From positions 1 to 64,000 of the forward strand of contig NZ_AUIW01000009.1 of assembly GCF_000423905.1 (NCBI RefSeq): a stretch of DNA of 64,000 nucleotides, given 5' to 3'. A program made the position numbers and the translations under genes. The notes below the pieces were generated by a model. The model worked only from the letters and a program-made list of their open reading frames with translations. It ran no database searches and was not told where the DNA came from. Below are positions 6,894 through 14,690 of this stretch, piece after piece; position 1 is the first letter of the stretch, and every line of letters starts with the position of its first letter. Source of the stretch: Thermus antranikianii DSM 12462. Its GTDB lineage: Bacteria; Deinococcota; Deinococci; Deinococcales; Thermaceae.

Positions 6894-8921
6894 CTAGGCG
6901 TCCAGGTGTGCCCGCCTTAGGAGAAGGGCGTTGAAGGCCACCACCACGGTGGAGAGGCTCATGAAGAGGGCACCGAGGGCCGGAGGGAAGAGGAAGCCGA
7001 AAGGGTAGGCCGCGCCCGCGGCCAGGGGCAGGGCGATGGCGTTGTACCCTGTGGCCCAGAAGAGGTTTTGGAGCATCTTCCTCCGTGTGGCCTGGGCCAG
7101 GTGGAGGAGGCGGACCACGTCCAGGGGATCGCTCTTGACCAGCACCACATCGGCGGATTCCATGGCCACATGGGTTCCCGCCCCGATGGCTACCCCAAGG
7201 TCCGCTTCCAGGAGGGCAGGGGCATCGTTGATGCCGTCCCCCACGAAGGCGGTGGGGCCTTGGGACCTTAGCTCCCGCACGATGCGGGCCTTGTCCTGGG
7301 GCAGGACCCGGGCGTGGTAGAGGGCGATACCCAGTTCCCCAGCCAGGGTTTTCGCCACCGCCTCGGCGTCCCCTGTGACCATAACGGGGGTGAGGCCCAG
7401 GGCTTTGAGGCGTTGGATGGCCTCCCGGGCCGAAGGGCGCGGGCGGTCGCGAAGAGCGAAAAGGGCGAGGAGGCGGGTTTCATCCATGAGGACCACGGCG
7501 CTTTCCCCCCGGGCCTCTACTTCCCTCAGGGCCTGGGCGAGGTAGGGGGGGAGGGAAAGGCCCAGTTCCTCGGCCCACTCCGGCCGGCCCACCCGGTAAA
7601 GCTGCCCATCTAGATACCCCTCCACCCCTTTGCCCGGCACGGCCTGCACCCTGGTGGGGGAGGGAAGAAGGGCCTCGGGGCCCAGGTGGGCCTTGGCGTG
7701 CTCGCGGATGGCCTCGGCCAGGGGGTGTTCAGAGAAGGCCTCGAGGGCCGCGGCCAAGGCCAGGGCCTTCCCTTCCTCGAGGCCCTCCGCATACACCCCC
7801 CGCACCTCGAACCGCCCCTCGGTGAGGGTCCCGGTCTTGTCCAGGGCCACATACCTTAGGCCCGTGGCCCGCTCAAAGGCTTCCCGGTTTCGGATGAGGA
7901 TTCCCCTTTGGGCGGCCATGGCCGTGGCGTTGACCACCACCAAGGGTATGGCCAGGCCCAAGGCGTGGGGGCAGGCGATGACCACCACGGTCACCGCCCG
8001 CTCCAGGGCGAAGGACAAGGATGCGTCGGCTAGAAGCCAAAGGAAGAAGGTTGCGCTTCCCCCCAGCACCGCCAGGTAGAAAAGCCACCCCGCCGCCCGG
8101 TCGCCCAGGTCCTGGAAGCGGCTCCGGGAAGCCTGGGCTTCCTCCACCAGGCGCATGATCTGCCCCAGGGTGGTGGAGGTTCCGGTGCGGGTCACCCGGA
8201 CCTGGATGGCCCCCTCCCCGTTTAACGCCCCGGCCAGGACCTCGTCCCCCACCCCCTTGGCCACGGGCCGGGACTCCCCGGTGAGGAAGGCCTCGTTCAT
8301 GCTGGTGGCCCCTTCCACCACCACGCCGTCCGCGGGCACCTGCTCCCCCGGGCGGATGAGGATGAGGTCCCCCTCCCGGAGGGCGGTGGTGGGTACATCC
8401 TCGACCCGGCCATCAACCAGGCGGTGGGCCGTCTGGGGCATCAGTTTGGCCAAGGCTTTTAAAGCCTCGCCCGCTCCCAGGATGGCCTTCATCTCCAGGA
8501 AGTGGCCGAGGAGCATCACATCCACCAGGGTGGCCAGCTCCCACCAGAAGGGCTTCCCCTCGGTCAGGGGAGCCAGTTCCACGGCCAGGCTGTAGATATA
8601 GGCCACGCTGATCCCCAGGGCCACCAGGGTCATCATCCCCGGCCGCCTGCCCCCAAGCTCCCGGAGGGCCCCCTGGAGGAAGACGCCGCCGCCGTAGAGG
8701 TAGATCAGGGTTCCCAGGGGGAGGGGGATCCAGGAGGCTCCCTCCCAGGGGGGAAGGCCGAGGAGGCCCCGCACCTCCTCGGAGGCGTAGAGGACCGGCA
8801 GGGTGAGGAGAAGACAAACCAGGAAGCGGTCCCGGAACATCTCCGGGGTGTGGCCCGCATGCCGGTCATGGGCCTGGGAGGGGGAGGCGGGGGGAGGATG
8901 GGGATGGGGGTGGGGATGCAT
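6894..8921 (-). CDS. copB: P1B-type copper-exporting ATPase, CopB type (CPH motif)
   Basis: This integral membrane pump would move copper out of the cytoplasm using ATP. The 675-aa protein lacks HMA domains and instead starts with a His-rich tail (HPHPHPHPPP, then AHDRHAGH), as in CopB-type pumps. The transmembrane metal motif is ACPHALGLA: CPH, the P1B-3 signature, rather than the CPC of CopA. The phosphorylation motif DKTGTLTEG, TGES and GDGINDAPAL are intact. Its start overlaps the multicopper oxidase stop (TAATG), so export and oxidation genes are coupled. CPH pumps have been linked to Cu(II) or Ag(I); which applies here is unknown. Confidence 0.92.
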   Translation of the reverse strand: MHPHPHPHPPPASPSQAHDRHAGHTPEMFRDRFLVCLLLTLPVLYASEEVRGLLGLPPWEGASWIPLPLGTLIYLYGGGVFLQGALRELGGRRPGMMTLVALGISVAYIYSLAVELAPLTEGKPFWWELATLVDVMLLGHFLEMKAILGAGEALKALAKLMPQTAHRLVDGRVEDVPTTALREGDLILIRPGEQVPADGVVVEGATSMNEAFLTGESRPVAKGVGDEVLAGALNGEGAIQVRVTRTGTSTTLGQIMRLVEEAQASRSRFQDLGDRAAGWLFYLAVLGGSATFFLWLLADASLSFALERAVTVVVIACPHALGLAIPLVVVNATAMAAQRGILIRNREAFERATGLRYVALDKTGTLTEGRFEVRGVYAEGLEEGKALALAAALEAFSEHPLAEAIREHAKAHLGPEALLPSPTRVQAVPGKGVEGYLDGQLYRVGRPEWAEELGLSLPPYLAQALREVEARGESAVVLMDETRLLALFALRDRPRPSAREAIQRLKALGLTPVMVTGDAEAVAKTLAGELGIALYHARVLPQDKARIVRELRSQGPTAFVGDGINDAPALLEADLGVAIGAGTHVAMESADVVLVKSDPLDVVRLLHLAQATRRKMLQNLFWATGYNAIALPLAAGAAYPFGFLFPPALGALFMSLSTVVVAFNALLLRRAHLDA

Positions 8922-10327
8922 TAGACCACCTCCAGCACCCCCATCATGCCCCGGTCCTCGTGCTCCACGATGTGGCAGTGGAAGACGGTCTTCCCGGGAA
9001 GGTTCCTAAGGGGAACCAGAAGGCGCACCACCTCCTTGGCCTTCAGGTTGACCACGTCCTTGAGGGCGCGGTAAGGAAGGGGCTTGCCGTTCACCGAGAG
9101 AACCTGGAAGGGGTGGGTGTGGAGGTGGAAGGGGTGGTCCATGTCCCCTTGGTTGTCCACCTCCCAGACCTCGAGGTCCCCCGCCCGTCCCTGGAAGTCC
9201 ACCCTGAGGTGATCAAAGGTTCGGCCGTTGATGAAGAACTTCCCGGCCATCATGTCCTCCGTGAAGGTGATGCGCCGGGTCACCCTGGCCTGGTTGGGGT
9301 TGAGGGCGGGCAGTTTGGCCAGGGCCTTGGGCAGGGGGAGGGGTTTGGGGCGGGGCGGAGCCACCAGGGTGAGGAGGGTTTGCGGGCCGCTGGGGCTCGT
9401 TCCCATGGACATTCCTCCGTGGCCCATGTGCTCCATCCCGCCCATCATGTGGATCCCTCGGTCGTAGGGCAGGGCGAGGAGGCGGAAAGCCCCTTCCTTC
9501 TGGAAGCGCACCAGGACCTCTGCCCGTTCCCCGGGGGCCAGGAGGAGTTCGGGGACCTCATAGGGTTCCTCCAGGAAGCCCCCGTCGCTGGCGATGAGGT
9601 AAAGGGGATGCCCTTCCAACTGGAGCCGGTAGTAGCGGGCGTTGCTGGCGTTCAGGAGGCGGAGGCGCAAGGTGGCCTTGCTGGCCCGCAAGGTGGGGCG
9701 GGAAGCCCCGTTGACCAGAAGAAGGTTGCCCTCCTTGCCGTTGATCCAGTCCATGGGGGTGTGGGCGGCGGGACGGCCCGATGCGAGCTCCAGGTCCTTG
9801 AGCACCAAAAGGTGCTCCTCGGCTTCCCGGAGCTCGGGAATCCCGTCCACGGGGCTTTCCACCACGATGGCCCCCGCCAGTCCGGCGAAAAGCTGGGGGG
9901 CCACCCGCCCGTGCAGGTGGGGATGGTACCAGAAGGTGCCTGCCAGGTCCTGGGGAACGGTGAAGGCGTAGCTCCAGGTTTCCTTGGGGGGGATTTCCAG
10001 GAAGGGATCGTCCACCTTAGGGGAGATGGGAAGCCCGTGCCAGTGCAGGTTCGTGGGCTCGGGGAGCAGGTTTTCCAGCTCGAGGCGCACGGCATCCCCC
10101 GGGCGCACCCTGAGGGTAGGCCCTGGGAAGCTGCCCCCGTAGGTCCAAAGCCGCGCTTCCCGTCCCGCCAGGGAAAGGGGGGTGGGGGCAACCTTCAGCC
10201 GCACCTGAAGAAGGCCGTCCCGGCTTTTGAGCACCGGGGGCTCGGGAAAGGAGGCCTGTCCCCTGGCCAGGGGGGAGAGGAGGAGGCCTGCGGTGAGCTT
10301 TAAAAGGGTTCGGCGATCCGTGTTCAT
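8921..10327 (-). CDS. Multicopper oxidase (CueO/laccase type), Tat-exported
   Basis: This enzyme oxidises substrates, plausibly Cu(I) or phenols, while reducing oxygen to water in the periplasm. The 468-aa protein starts with a twin-arginine signal (TDRRTLLKLTAGLLL), suitable for export of a folded cofactor protein. All four copper-ligand blocks are present: HWHG, HPHLHG, HPFHLHTHP and HCHIVEHEDRGMMG. A Met/His-rich stretch (HMMGGMEHMGHGGMSMG) about residue 295 resembles the Met-rich substrate-access region of cuprous oxidases such as CueO. It closely matches the laccase known from Thermus. The ATG follows GGAGGT and sits 8 nt after the -10 of a shared-box promoter. copB overlaps its stop. 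Confidence 0.93.
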   Translation of the reverse strand: MNTDRRTLLKLTAGLLLSPLARGQASFPEPPVLKSRDGLLQVRLKVAPTPLSLAGREARLWTYGGSFPGPTLRVRPGDAVRLELENLLPEPTNLHWHGLPISPKVDDPFLEIPPKETWSYAFTVPQDLAGTFWYHPHLHGRVAPQLFAGLAGAIVVESPVDGIPELREAEEHLLVLKDLELASGRPAAHTPMDWINGKEGNLLLVNGASRPTLRASKATLRLRLLNASNARYYRLQLEGHPLYLIASDGGFLEEPYEVPELLLAPGERAEVLVRFQKEGAFRLLALPYDRGIHMMGGMEHMGHGGMSMGTSPSGPQTLLTLVAPPRPKPLPLPKALAKLPALNPNQARVTRRITFTEDMMAGKFFINGRTFDHLRVDFQGRAGDLEVWEVDNQGDMDHPFHLHTHPFQVLSVNGKPLPYRALKDVVNLKAKEVVRLLVPLRNLPGKTVFHCHIVEHEDRGMMGVLEVV

Positions 10328-10335
10328 ACCTCCAG

Positions 10336-10369
10336 AGGGTAGGGGAGGTTTGTAAAGGAAGTATAAAGG
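10336..10369 (-). promoter_or_regulatory. Copper-island box promoter upstream of the multicopper oxidase
   Basis: On the minus strand CCTTTATACTTCCTTTA (10369-10353) holds two CCTTTA half-sites in 11-bp register. It is followed by 11 bp and then the -10 TACCCT (10341-10336), 8 nt before the ATG. No -35 is evident. The geometry equals that of four other promoters in this island, although this copy has CTTTA rather than CTTAA in the second half-site. Confidence 0.55.
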
Positions 10370-10384
10370 TCCCTTTTGAACCCT

Positions 10385-10774
10385 CTAGAGTTTGGCCAGG
10401 GCTTTTTCTAGCCGGCTTCTAGCCTCTTCCACCACGGGTTTCAGGGCCTCCTGCTTTTCCGGAGGGAGGACCTGGAACATGCCCTTGGGGTCTTGGAGGA
10501 GGATTTCCACGCCTTCTCCGCCTTCCCTGAGCACGGCGTTGCAGGGGAGGAGGAGGCCGATGTCGGGCTCGGCCTCGAGGGCCTTGGCGGCCAGGTTCGG
10601 GTTGCAGGCTCCCAGGATCAGGTAAGGGGGCCTTTCCAGGCCCAGGCGGGCCTTTAGGGTGGCGGCCACGTCGATCTCCGTGAGGATGCCGAAGCCTTCC
10701 TCCTTCAAGGCGGCTTCCAGGCGGGCACGGGCCTCGGCCAGGCTGGTTTTCAGGGTTTTCCTTAAGTCCGTCAT
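10385..10774 (-). CDS. DUF302 domain protein
   Basis: The 129-aa cytoplasmic protein fits DUF302: an N-terminal helix (SLAEARARLEAALKEEGFGI), LTEIDVAATLKARLG, then LILGACNPNLAAKAL and LLLPCNAVLRE, each with a Cys-Asn pair, and a helical C-terminal tail. The function of this family is unknown; the paired cysteines and position next to copper genes suggest metal or redox handling. The ATG at 10774 follows GGGAGGG; a longer frame upstream has no basis. It is transcribed toward the multicopper oxidase and may read through into it, but a box promoter lies between them. Confidence 0.82.
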   Translation of the reverse strand: MTDLRKTLKTSLAEARARLEAALKEEGFGILTEIDVAATLKARLGLERPPYLILGACNPNLAAKALEAEPDIGLLLPCNAVLREGGEGVEILLQDPKGMFQVLPPEKQEALKPVVEEARSRLEKALAKL

Positions 10775-10869
10775 GGTACCCTCCCTACCTAAAGTGTAGC
10801 GGAACCTGAGAGAAAAGACCTTTAGTGAAAGTCGTATTGAGGAGTTTTGAGGGGTATAGGAAAGGCCCT

Positions 10870-10906
10870 GGGCCCTGCCCGGGGTAGCTGCCCCGGGCAT
10901 GGGCCC
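10870..10906 (-). terminator. GC-rich hairpin between Met-rich protein and DUF302 genes
   Basis: TGCCCGGGG (10876-10884) and CCCCGGGCA (10891-10899) form a perfect 9-bp stem with a 6-nt loop, extended by flanking GGGCCC/GGGCCC with one bulged base. It starts 9 bp past the stop of the Met-rich protein gene. It lacks a strong T-run, so termination is inferred from position and stability. Confidence 0.5.
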
Positions 10907-10914
10907 TACCGGGG

Positions 10915-11568
10915 TCACTCTCCCAGGAAGAAGCCATGCCAAGTGTGGACCCAGACCTCCCCCGTGTAGGCGTTCACGGAAAGCATGCCCTCCACCTCCT
11001 TGCGCCCGAAGTCAAAGGTGTAGTACCCCGGGAAAGCCCCGGCTTCCATCACCTGGGCACCCGGGAGGTAACCTTTCAGGAAGGTCTCGGCCAGCTTCCT
11101 GGCTTCCGTCAAGGGGAAGCGGACAGGGGTCTGCACGGGCCCGCCCATCATGCCGTAACGGGTGTTCCACATCATGTTGGGGCCAGGTTCCGGGGAAACC
11201 ACCCCCGTGTAGCGATCGGCGATGAGCTCAAAAAGCCCCTGTCCCTTCTCGTCCACCACCTGGGCGTAGTAGTTTTGGCTGAAGGCCATGAAGTCCTTAA
11301 GGCGTGCCCCCGGGTAGATGCGCTTGGCGTAGGCTTCCATCCGCGCTTTAGCTTCTTTCTGGGGAATGGGCTGGGCCTCCGGAGGGTAGACCGCCATCAT
11401 GCCCATCATCCCGTAGCCGCCCATCATGCCGTAGCCCATCATCCCCGGGCCATACTGCGGGCCGTAGCCCATCATTCCCGGACCAAAACCCCCCATCATG
11501 CCTTGGGTGAGGGCGAGGCCTAAAAGCATAAGGGCCAGAACTCCTAAAGCCAAACCGTAGCGTTTCAT
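10915..11568 (-). CDS. Met-rich exported PepSY-like protein
   Basis: The 217-aa protein has a signal peptide (LGVLALMLLGLALTQG) followed by a Gly/Met/Tyr-rich stretch with repeated MMGYG-type units (residues about 23-58). Two tandem alpha/beta segments then resemble PepSY-type repeats: KARMEAYAKRIYPGARLKDF with QNYYAQVVDEKGQG, and ARKLAETFLKGYLPGAQVME with PGYYTFDFGRKEVEGM. Methionine clusters bind Cu(I) in periplasmic carriers, so a copper-binding role is likely but inferred. It is the second gene of an operon, overlapping the SHOCT gene by ATGA, under a shared-box promoter. Confidence 0.75.
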   Translation of the reverse strand: MKRYGLALGVLALMLLGLALTQGMMGGFGPGMMGYGPQYGPGMMGYGMMGGYGMMGMMAVYPPEAQPIPQKEAKARMEAYAKRIYPGARLKDFMAFSQNYYAQVVDEKGQGLFELIADRYTGVVSPEPGPNMMWNTRYGMMGGPVQTPVRFPLTEARKLAETFLKGYLPGAQVMEAGAFPGYYTFDFGRKEVEGMLSVNAYTGEVWVHTWHGFFLGE

Positions 11569-11810
11569 GCTTCACCTCCCTTTTCCAGTTCCTTCCGCAA
11601 CCTTCTGTAGGTTTCCTCGTCCAGCTCGCCCCTGGCGTACCGGAGGCGCAGGGCCTCCAGGGCCGCATCCTTTCTCGGCTCCCCGCTTCCCCGTTCCCAA
11701 GCCCGAAGGCCCAGGTACAGGAGAAGCCCCAAGAGGGCCAGCACCAGGAGCATGTTGAGAAGCCCGAAGAACCACCCGAAACCCATGCTGCCCCAACCCA
11801 TCATGCCCAC
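11565..11810 (-). CDS. Small SHOCT-domain membrane protein (copy 1)
   Basis: The 81-aa protein has one transmembrane helix (LLNMLLVLALLGLLLYLGLR) and a C-terminal SHOCT motif, LRLRYARGELDEETYRRLRK. Such short domains occur at the ends of many bacterial proteins and are thought to aid oligomerisation. The GTG at 11810 lies 6 nt after GGAGG; the ATG at 11804 is an alternative. It is paralogous to the SHOCT protein at 16439-16651, and both lead operons with shared-box promoters. A Met/Trp/Gly-rich N-terminus (MGMMGWGSMGFGW) could bind copper; this is inference. Confidence 0.78.
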   Translation of the reverse strand: MGMMGWGSMGFGWFFGLLNMLLVLALLGLLLYLGLRAWERGSGEPRKDAALEALRLRYARGELDEETYRRLRKELEKGGEA

Positions 11811-11827
11811 GGTTCACCTCCACCTAT

Positions 11828-11861
11828 ACCCTAGCCCGGTACTGTTAAGCTGGCGTAAAGG
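11828..11861 (-). promoter_or_regulatory. Copper-island box promoter for SHOCT/Met-rich operon
   Basis: On the minus strand CCTTTACGCCAGCTTAA (11861-11845) is followed by exactly 11 bp and the -10 TAGGGT (11833-11828). No -35 is present. The box lies head-to-head with the next box, and their junction forms the palindrome GTAAAGGGCCTTTAC (11855-11869). Confidence 0.7.
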
Positions 11862-11862
11862 G

Positions 11863-11896
11863 CCTTTACCGGCACTTAACGTTCGTCCCTTAAGCT
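11863..11896 (+). promoter_or_regulatory. Copper-island box promoter for the CcdA-like gene
   Basis: CCTTTACCGGCACTTAA (11863-11879) is followed by 11 bp and the -10 TAAGCT (11891-11896). The ATG at 11904 lies 7 nt beyond the -10, giving a leaderless start. The layout mirrors that of the divergent promoter. Confidence 0.7.
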
Positions 11897-11903
11897 GATG
11901 GGT

Positions 11904-12728
11904 ATGCGAAGAGAGCTCCTGGCGCTTGGTCTCGCTGTCCTGGGCCTGGTGGGGTTGGCCTTGGGAAGCGGGTTACTGGAGGAGGTTTCCCGAAGCCTTT
12001 ACCGAACGGCCAACACCCTGTACGCTCTCCTGGCCCCCTGGGTGGATGGCCTGAGGCGGGAGGTGGGGGTCCCTTGGCTTTCCGCTTTCCTGCTTGGGGT
12101 CTTGGCGGCCTTTGCTCCCTGCCAGATCACCACCGGGGCCAGCGCCCTGGCCTATCTGGCTCCTTCCGCCCTCGAGGGAAGGGTCTGGCCCAGGTTTCTG
12201 GCCTTTCTCCTGGGGAAGGCCTTCACCTACCTGGTGCTCGCCGGGGTGGTTCTCTTCGTTTTGGGCGGGACCCTGGACAACCCCGGGGCCATCTTCCGCC
12301 CGGTGCGGCTGGCCCTTGGGCCCTTTATGGTCTTGGTGGGCCTGGGCCTTTTGGGGGTGGTGCGCTGGCCCCTGGCCTGGGCGGCGCCGGAGAGCTGGGT
12401 GGCCCGGGTGGGGGCGTGGGGTGGGCTTGTTGGGCCCTTGGCTTTGGGCGGGGTTTACGGCTTGGCCTTCTGCCCTACCCTCTTCTGGCTTTTCTTCGGG
12501 CTTCTCCTTCCCCTAGCCCTGGCCTCTCCCTTTGGGCTTCTCTTTCCCCTTCTCTTCGCCCTGGGGACGGGCTTTCCCCTGGGTTTCCTGCTCCTCCTTT
12601 TCGCCCGCATGGGCCGGGGCCAGGCCCTCAAGGGAATGCGCCTCGTGGGAAGCCGTCTTCTAAGGGGTGCAGGGGCGGTCTTCGTGGCCCTGGGGATGTT
12701 GGACACGGTGCTTTACTGGAACCTCTAG
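11904..12728 (+). CDS. CcdA/DsbD-like transmembrane protein
   Basis: The 274-aa protein has about seven to eight hydrophobic segments. LLGVLAAFAPCQITTGASAL and YGLAFCPTLFWLFFGL carry two transmembrane cysteines next to prolines, the pattern of the CcdA/DsbD/TauE-SafE-like superfamily that passes reducing power or ions across the inner membrane. In a copper island it could reduce thiols of periplasmic copper proteins or move copper; neither is shown. The ATG at 11904 is preferred because the -10 of the box promoter ends 7 nt upstream; an ATG at 11898 is also in frame. A methyltransferase gene follows after 16 bp. Confidence 0.75.
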   Translation: MRRELLALGLAVLGLVGLALGSGLLEEVSRSLYRTANTLYALLAPWVDGLRREVGVPWLSAFLLGVLAAFAPCQITTGASALAYLAPSALEGRVWPRFLAFLLGKAFTYLVLAGVVLFVLGGTLDNPGAIFRPVRLALGPFMVLVGLGLLGVVRWPLAWAAPESWVARVGAWGGLVGPLALGGVYGLAFCPTLFWLFFGLLLPLALASPFGLLFPLLFALGTGFPLGFLLLLFARMGRGQALKGMRLVGSRLLRGAGAVFVALGMLDTVLYWNL

Positions 12729-12744
12729 CATGGGAGGCAAGGGC

Positions 12745-13365
12745 ATGAAGAGGGGCTTAAGGGCTCGGTTTTTCGCCGCCCTCCTTCCCGCCCTTTCCCG
12801 GGGGCACGTGGGCTTGAGCGAACCCTGGCGGAAGAAACTCCTGGGAAGCCTGGCGGGGAAGGTTTTGGAGATCGGCCCGGGGACAGGGGTTAACCTGGCC
12901 TATCTGCCGGATGGCGTCCACTGGATTGGCCTCGAGCCCAATCCCTACCTCCACCCCCACCTTAAGCGGGCCCTGAGCCTGAGGGGGCTTTCCGGCGAGG
13001 TTCTTTTAGGCCAGGCGGAGGCCATCCCCCTGCCGGAGGAAAGCGTGGAGGCCGTGGTGGCCACCTTGGTCCTTTGCTCGGTGGCGGATCCTAGGGCGAC
13101 CTTGGCGGAGATCCTCAGGGTGTTGAAGCCCGGGGGGCGTTTGGTTTTTTTGGAACACGTGGCCGCTCCCCCGGGCTCTTCCCTGCGTCGATTCCAGGAC
13201 CTCCTTTGCCCCTTATGGGGGTTTTTGGGGGACGGCTGCCATCCCAACCGGGAAACCCTAGCCCTTATTCGGGAAGCCGGGTTTGCCCGGGTGGAGGCGG
13301 AGGCCTTCGAACTGCCCCTTCCCCTGGTGGCCCCTCATGTGGCCGGGGTGGCCTGGAAGGGATAG
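12745..13365 (+). CDS. Class I SAM-dependent methyltransferase (METTL7/PmtA-like)
   Basis: The 206-aa protein has the SAM-binding motif VLEIGPGTGVNLAYL, the acidic motif II region GLEPNPYL, and motif IV VVATLVLCSVADP followed by LRVLKPGGRLVFLEHV. This combination resembles the METTL7 and phospholipid N-methyltransferase group, but the substrate is unknown. FLGDGCHPNRETLALI near the C-terminus carries Cys and His that could be catalytic. The ATG at 12745 has GGAGG 7 nt upstream. It is second in the operon led by the CcdA-like gene, so it falls in the same presumed regulon. Its end is 3 bp from the convergent propeller gene. Confidence 0.82.
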   Translation: MKRGLRARFFAALLPALSRGHVGLSEPWRKKLLGSLAGKVLEIGPGTGVNLAYLPDGVHWIGLEPNPYLHPHLKRALSLRGLSGEVLLGQAEAIPLPEESVEAVVATLVLCSVADPRATLAEILRVLKPGGRLVFLEHVAAPPGSSLRRFQDLLCPLWGFLGDGCHPNRETLALIREAGFARVEAEAFELPLPLVAPHVAGVAWKG

Positions 13366-13368
13366 CCC

Positions 13369-14127
13369 TCAGCGCCCCTGCCAGAGGGTGCCCCTTTCGT
13401 CCACCCAGGCCAGCCAACCCTCCTCCTGGGGATGGGCGGTGAGGGCCAACACCGCTCCCTGCCAGATCCTGCGCCACCCCGCTTCCGTCCGCTGCCAGAG
13501 GCCGAGCTTTCCTCCCAGGTACAGGGTGCCCGAAGGGGAGAGGGCCAGGGGTCCCGGGGCGGGGTCAGGGGAGGGAATGGGGCGGAAGCTTTCGCCCCCA
13601 TCCTCGCTCAGGAAGAGCCCCCTTTCCATCAGGGAAGCCCAGAGGCGGCCCTTTTGGTCCACCAGGAAGAAGGCCATCCCCGCTTTGGGCAGGCCCCGGG
13701 CGGGAAGCTTTGCCCAGGTCTGCCCGCCGTCCCGGCTGCGGAAGTAGCCGTAGGTGGCCTCGAGGGTGTAGTGGACCTCAGGCTTCCTGGGATCGATGGC
13801 ATAGGCGTGGAGGTCCAGGGCGGGAAGGCCCTTGGGCCTTAGGTCGCGGAAGCGCTTGAGATCCCGGCTTTCCGCAAGGATCCAGTGCCCGGCCGCGATA
13901 AGGCGCTTGCCATCCCAGGCCAGGTTCATGGCGTCCCAGTCCCGCCGCCGCACCAGGTCCTGGGGGGTGCTGTTTTTCCAGGCAACGATGCCGTCGTGGT
14001 GGCCCAGGAGCAAGGCTCCCGAGGGGTGCCACAAAAGGGCGTGAACGTCCCGCGTGGGCACCGGACCCAAGGGAGTTTGGGCCAGGGCGAGGCCGAGGAA
14101 GAGGGTAAAAAAGGTGAAAGGGCGCAT
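13369..14127 (-). CDS. Exported BNR/beta-propeller protein
   Basis: The 252-aa protein starts with a signal peptide (FTFFTLFLGLALAQTP). It then shows repeated Asp-box-like units, FRSRDGGQTWAKL and FLSEDGGESFRPI, each the S-x-D-x-G-x-T/S-W type turn of sialidase-like propellers. Between them are blade-like segments such as LLWHPSGALLLGHHDGI. It has no visible catalytic glycosidase set and is more likely a binding or scaffolding protein. Its gene lies just downstream of the CueP gene with a 6-bp gap, so the two form an operon under a box promoter. A role in copper binding is inferred from the context. Confidence 0.72.
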   Translation of the reverse strand: MRPFTFFTLFLGLALAQTPLGPVPTRDVHALLWHPSGALLLGHHDGIVAWKNSTPQDLVRRRDWDAMNLAWDGKRLIAAGHWILAESRDLKRFRDLRPKGLPALDLHAYAIDPRKPEVHYTLEATYGYFRSRDGGQTWAKLPARGLPKAGMAFFLVDQKGRLWASLMERGLFLSEDGGESFRPIPSPDPAPGPLALSPSGTLYLGGKLGLWQRTEAGWRRIWQGAVLALTAHPQEEGWLAWVDERGTLWQGR

Positions 14128-14133
14128 GGCGTT

Positions 14134-14649
14134 CTACCGTGAGGCGAGGCGGAAGCCGGTAAGGCAGGTGGGGCTTTGGCTGAAGGTGGCTACGGAGCCG
14201 GTGGCCGCCAGGTTCCCCCAGCGGATCTCCAGGGTGTAGCGGCGGTTGCGGGGCAACCAGAGCTCAAAGAACCCGTCCTTCCCCGTTTTGACCTGGGTCT
14301 TGAGCACCTCCTTTTCCCCCTCCAGCACCCGAACCTCAAAGACCTCCTCCTGGAGCTCCCCCGTGCAGCTGGAGAAGTAGTGGACCTGGCAGGGATGGGT
14401 ACGGCTCACGTAAGGGGCGATCGCCAGGAGGAAGCGGTCCTTGAGGGCCACCTGGGCTTTGCGGCCGTCCGGGAACTCGAAGAAGAAGGCCTCGGGAGTC
14501 ACGTAGCTCACCACCCTTTGCCCTTCCTCCCGCCACCGCTTGGCCAGGGCCAGGGCCTCTTCGGGCTTCAGGCCTTTGAGGGCCTCGGGGGAGGGAGTCT
14601 GGGCCAGGCCTAAAGCCACGCCTAGGACAAGCGCCAGAAGCTTCTTCAT
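14134..14649 (-). CDS. cueP: CueP family periplasmic copper-binding protein
   Basis: CueP was described in Salmonella as a periplasmic copper-binding protein that can hand copper to other proteins. The 171-aa sequence begins with a signal peptide (KKLLALVLGVALGLAQTP) and carries the family hallmark THPCQVHYFSSCTGELQ, with two cysteines and a histidine in the expected order. A third cysteine near the C-terminus (SPTCLTGF) is also typical. LKGLKPEEALALAKRW is the helical N-terminal region. The ATG at 14649 follows GGGTGGG. The gene overlaps the box promoter region and starts 11 bp beyond the histidine kinase stop. The call is strong on motif; the precise role in Thermus is inferred. Confidence 0.85.
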   Translation of the reverse strand: MKKLLALVLGVALGLAQTPSPEALKGLKPEEALALAKRWREEGQRVVSYVTPEAFFFEFPDGRKAQVALKDRFLLAIAPYVSRTHPCQVHYFSSCTGELQEEVFEVRVLEGEKEVLKTQVKTGKDGFFELWLPRNRRYTLEIRWGNLAATGSVATFSQSPTCLTGFRLASR

Positions 14650-14656
14650 GGTTCCC

Positions 14657-14690
14657 ACCCTAAGCCTTTCCCATTAAGCCTGTGTAAAGG
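14657..14690 (-). promoter_or_regulatory. Copper-island box promoter for cueP
   Basis: On the minus strand CCTTTACACAGGCTTAA (14690-14674) is followed by 11 bp and the -10 TAGGGT (14662-14657), 7 nt before the cueP ATG. The box overlaps the last codons of the sensor kinase gene and shows no -35. Confidence 0.7.

Noticed and set aside
8960-10303. 447-codon open frame opposite the multicopper oxidase
   Set aside because: The oxidase on the minus strand has all copper ligands and a Tat signal; the opposite frame is a shadow.
10870-10906. Possible small RNA from the GC-rich hairpin
   Set aside because: Position right after a stop codon is adequately explained by transcription termination.
11855-11869. 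GTAAAGGGCCTTTAC as a stand-alone repressor palindrome
   Set aside because: It is better explained as the junction of two head-to-head promoter boxes, because matching single boxes occur at three other promoters without the palindrome.
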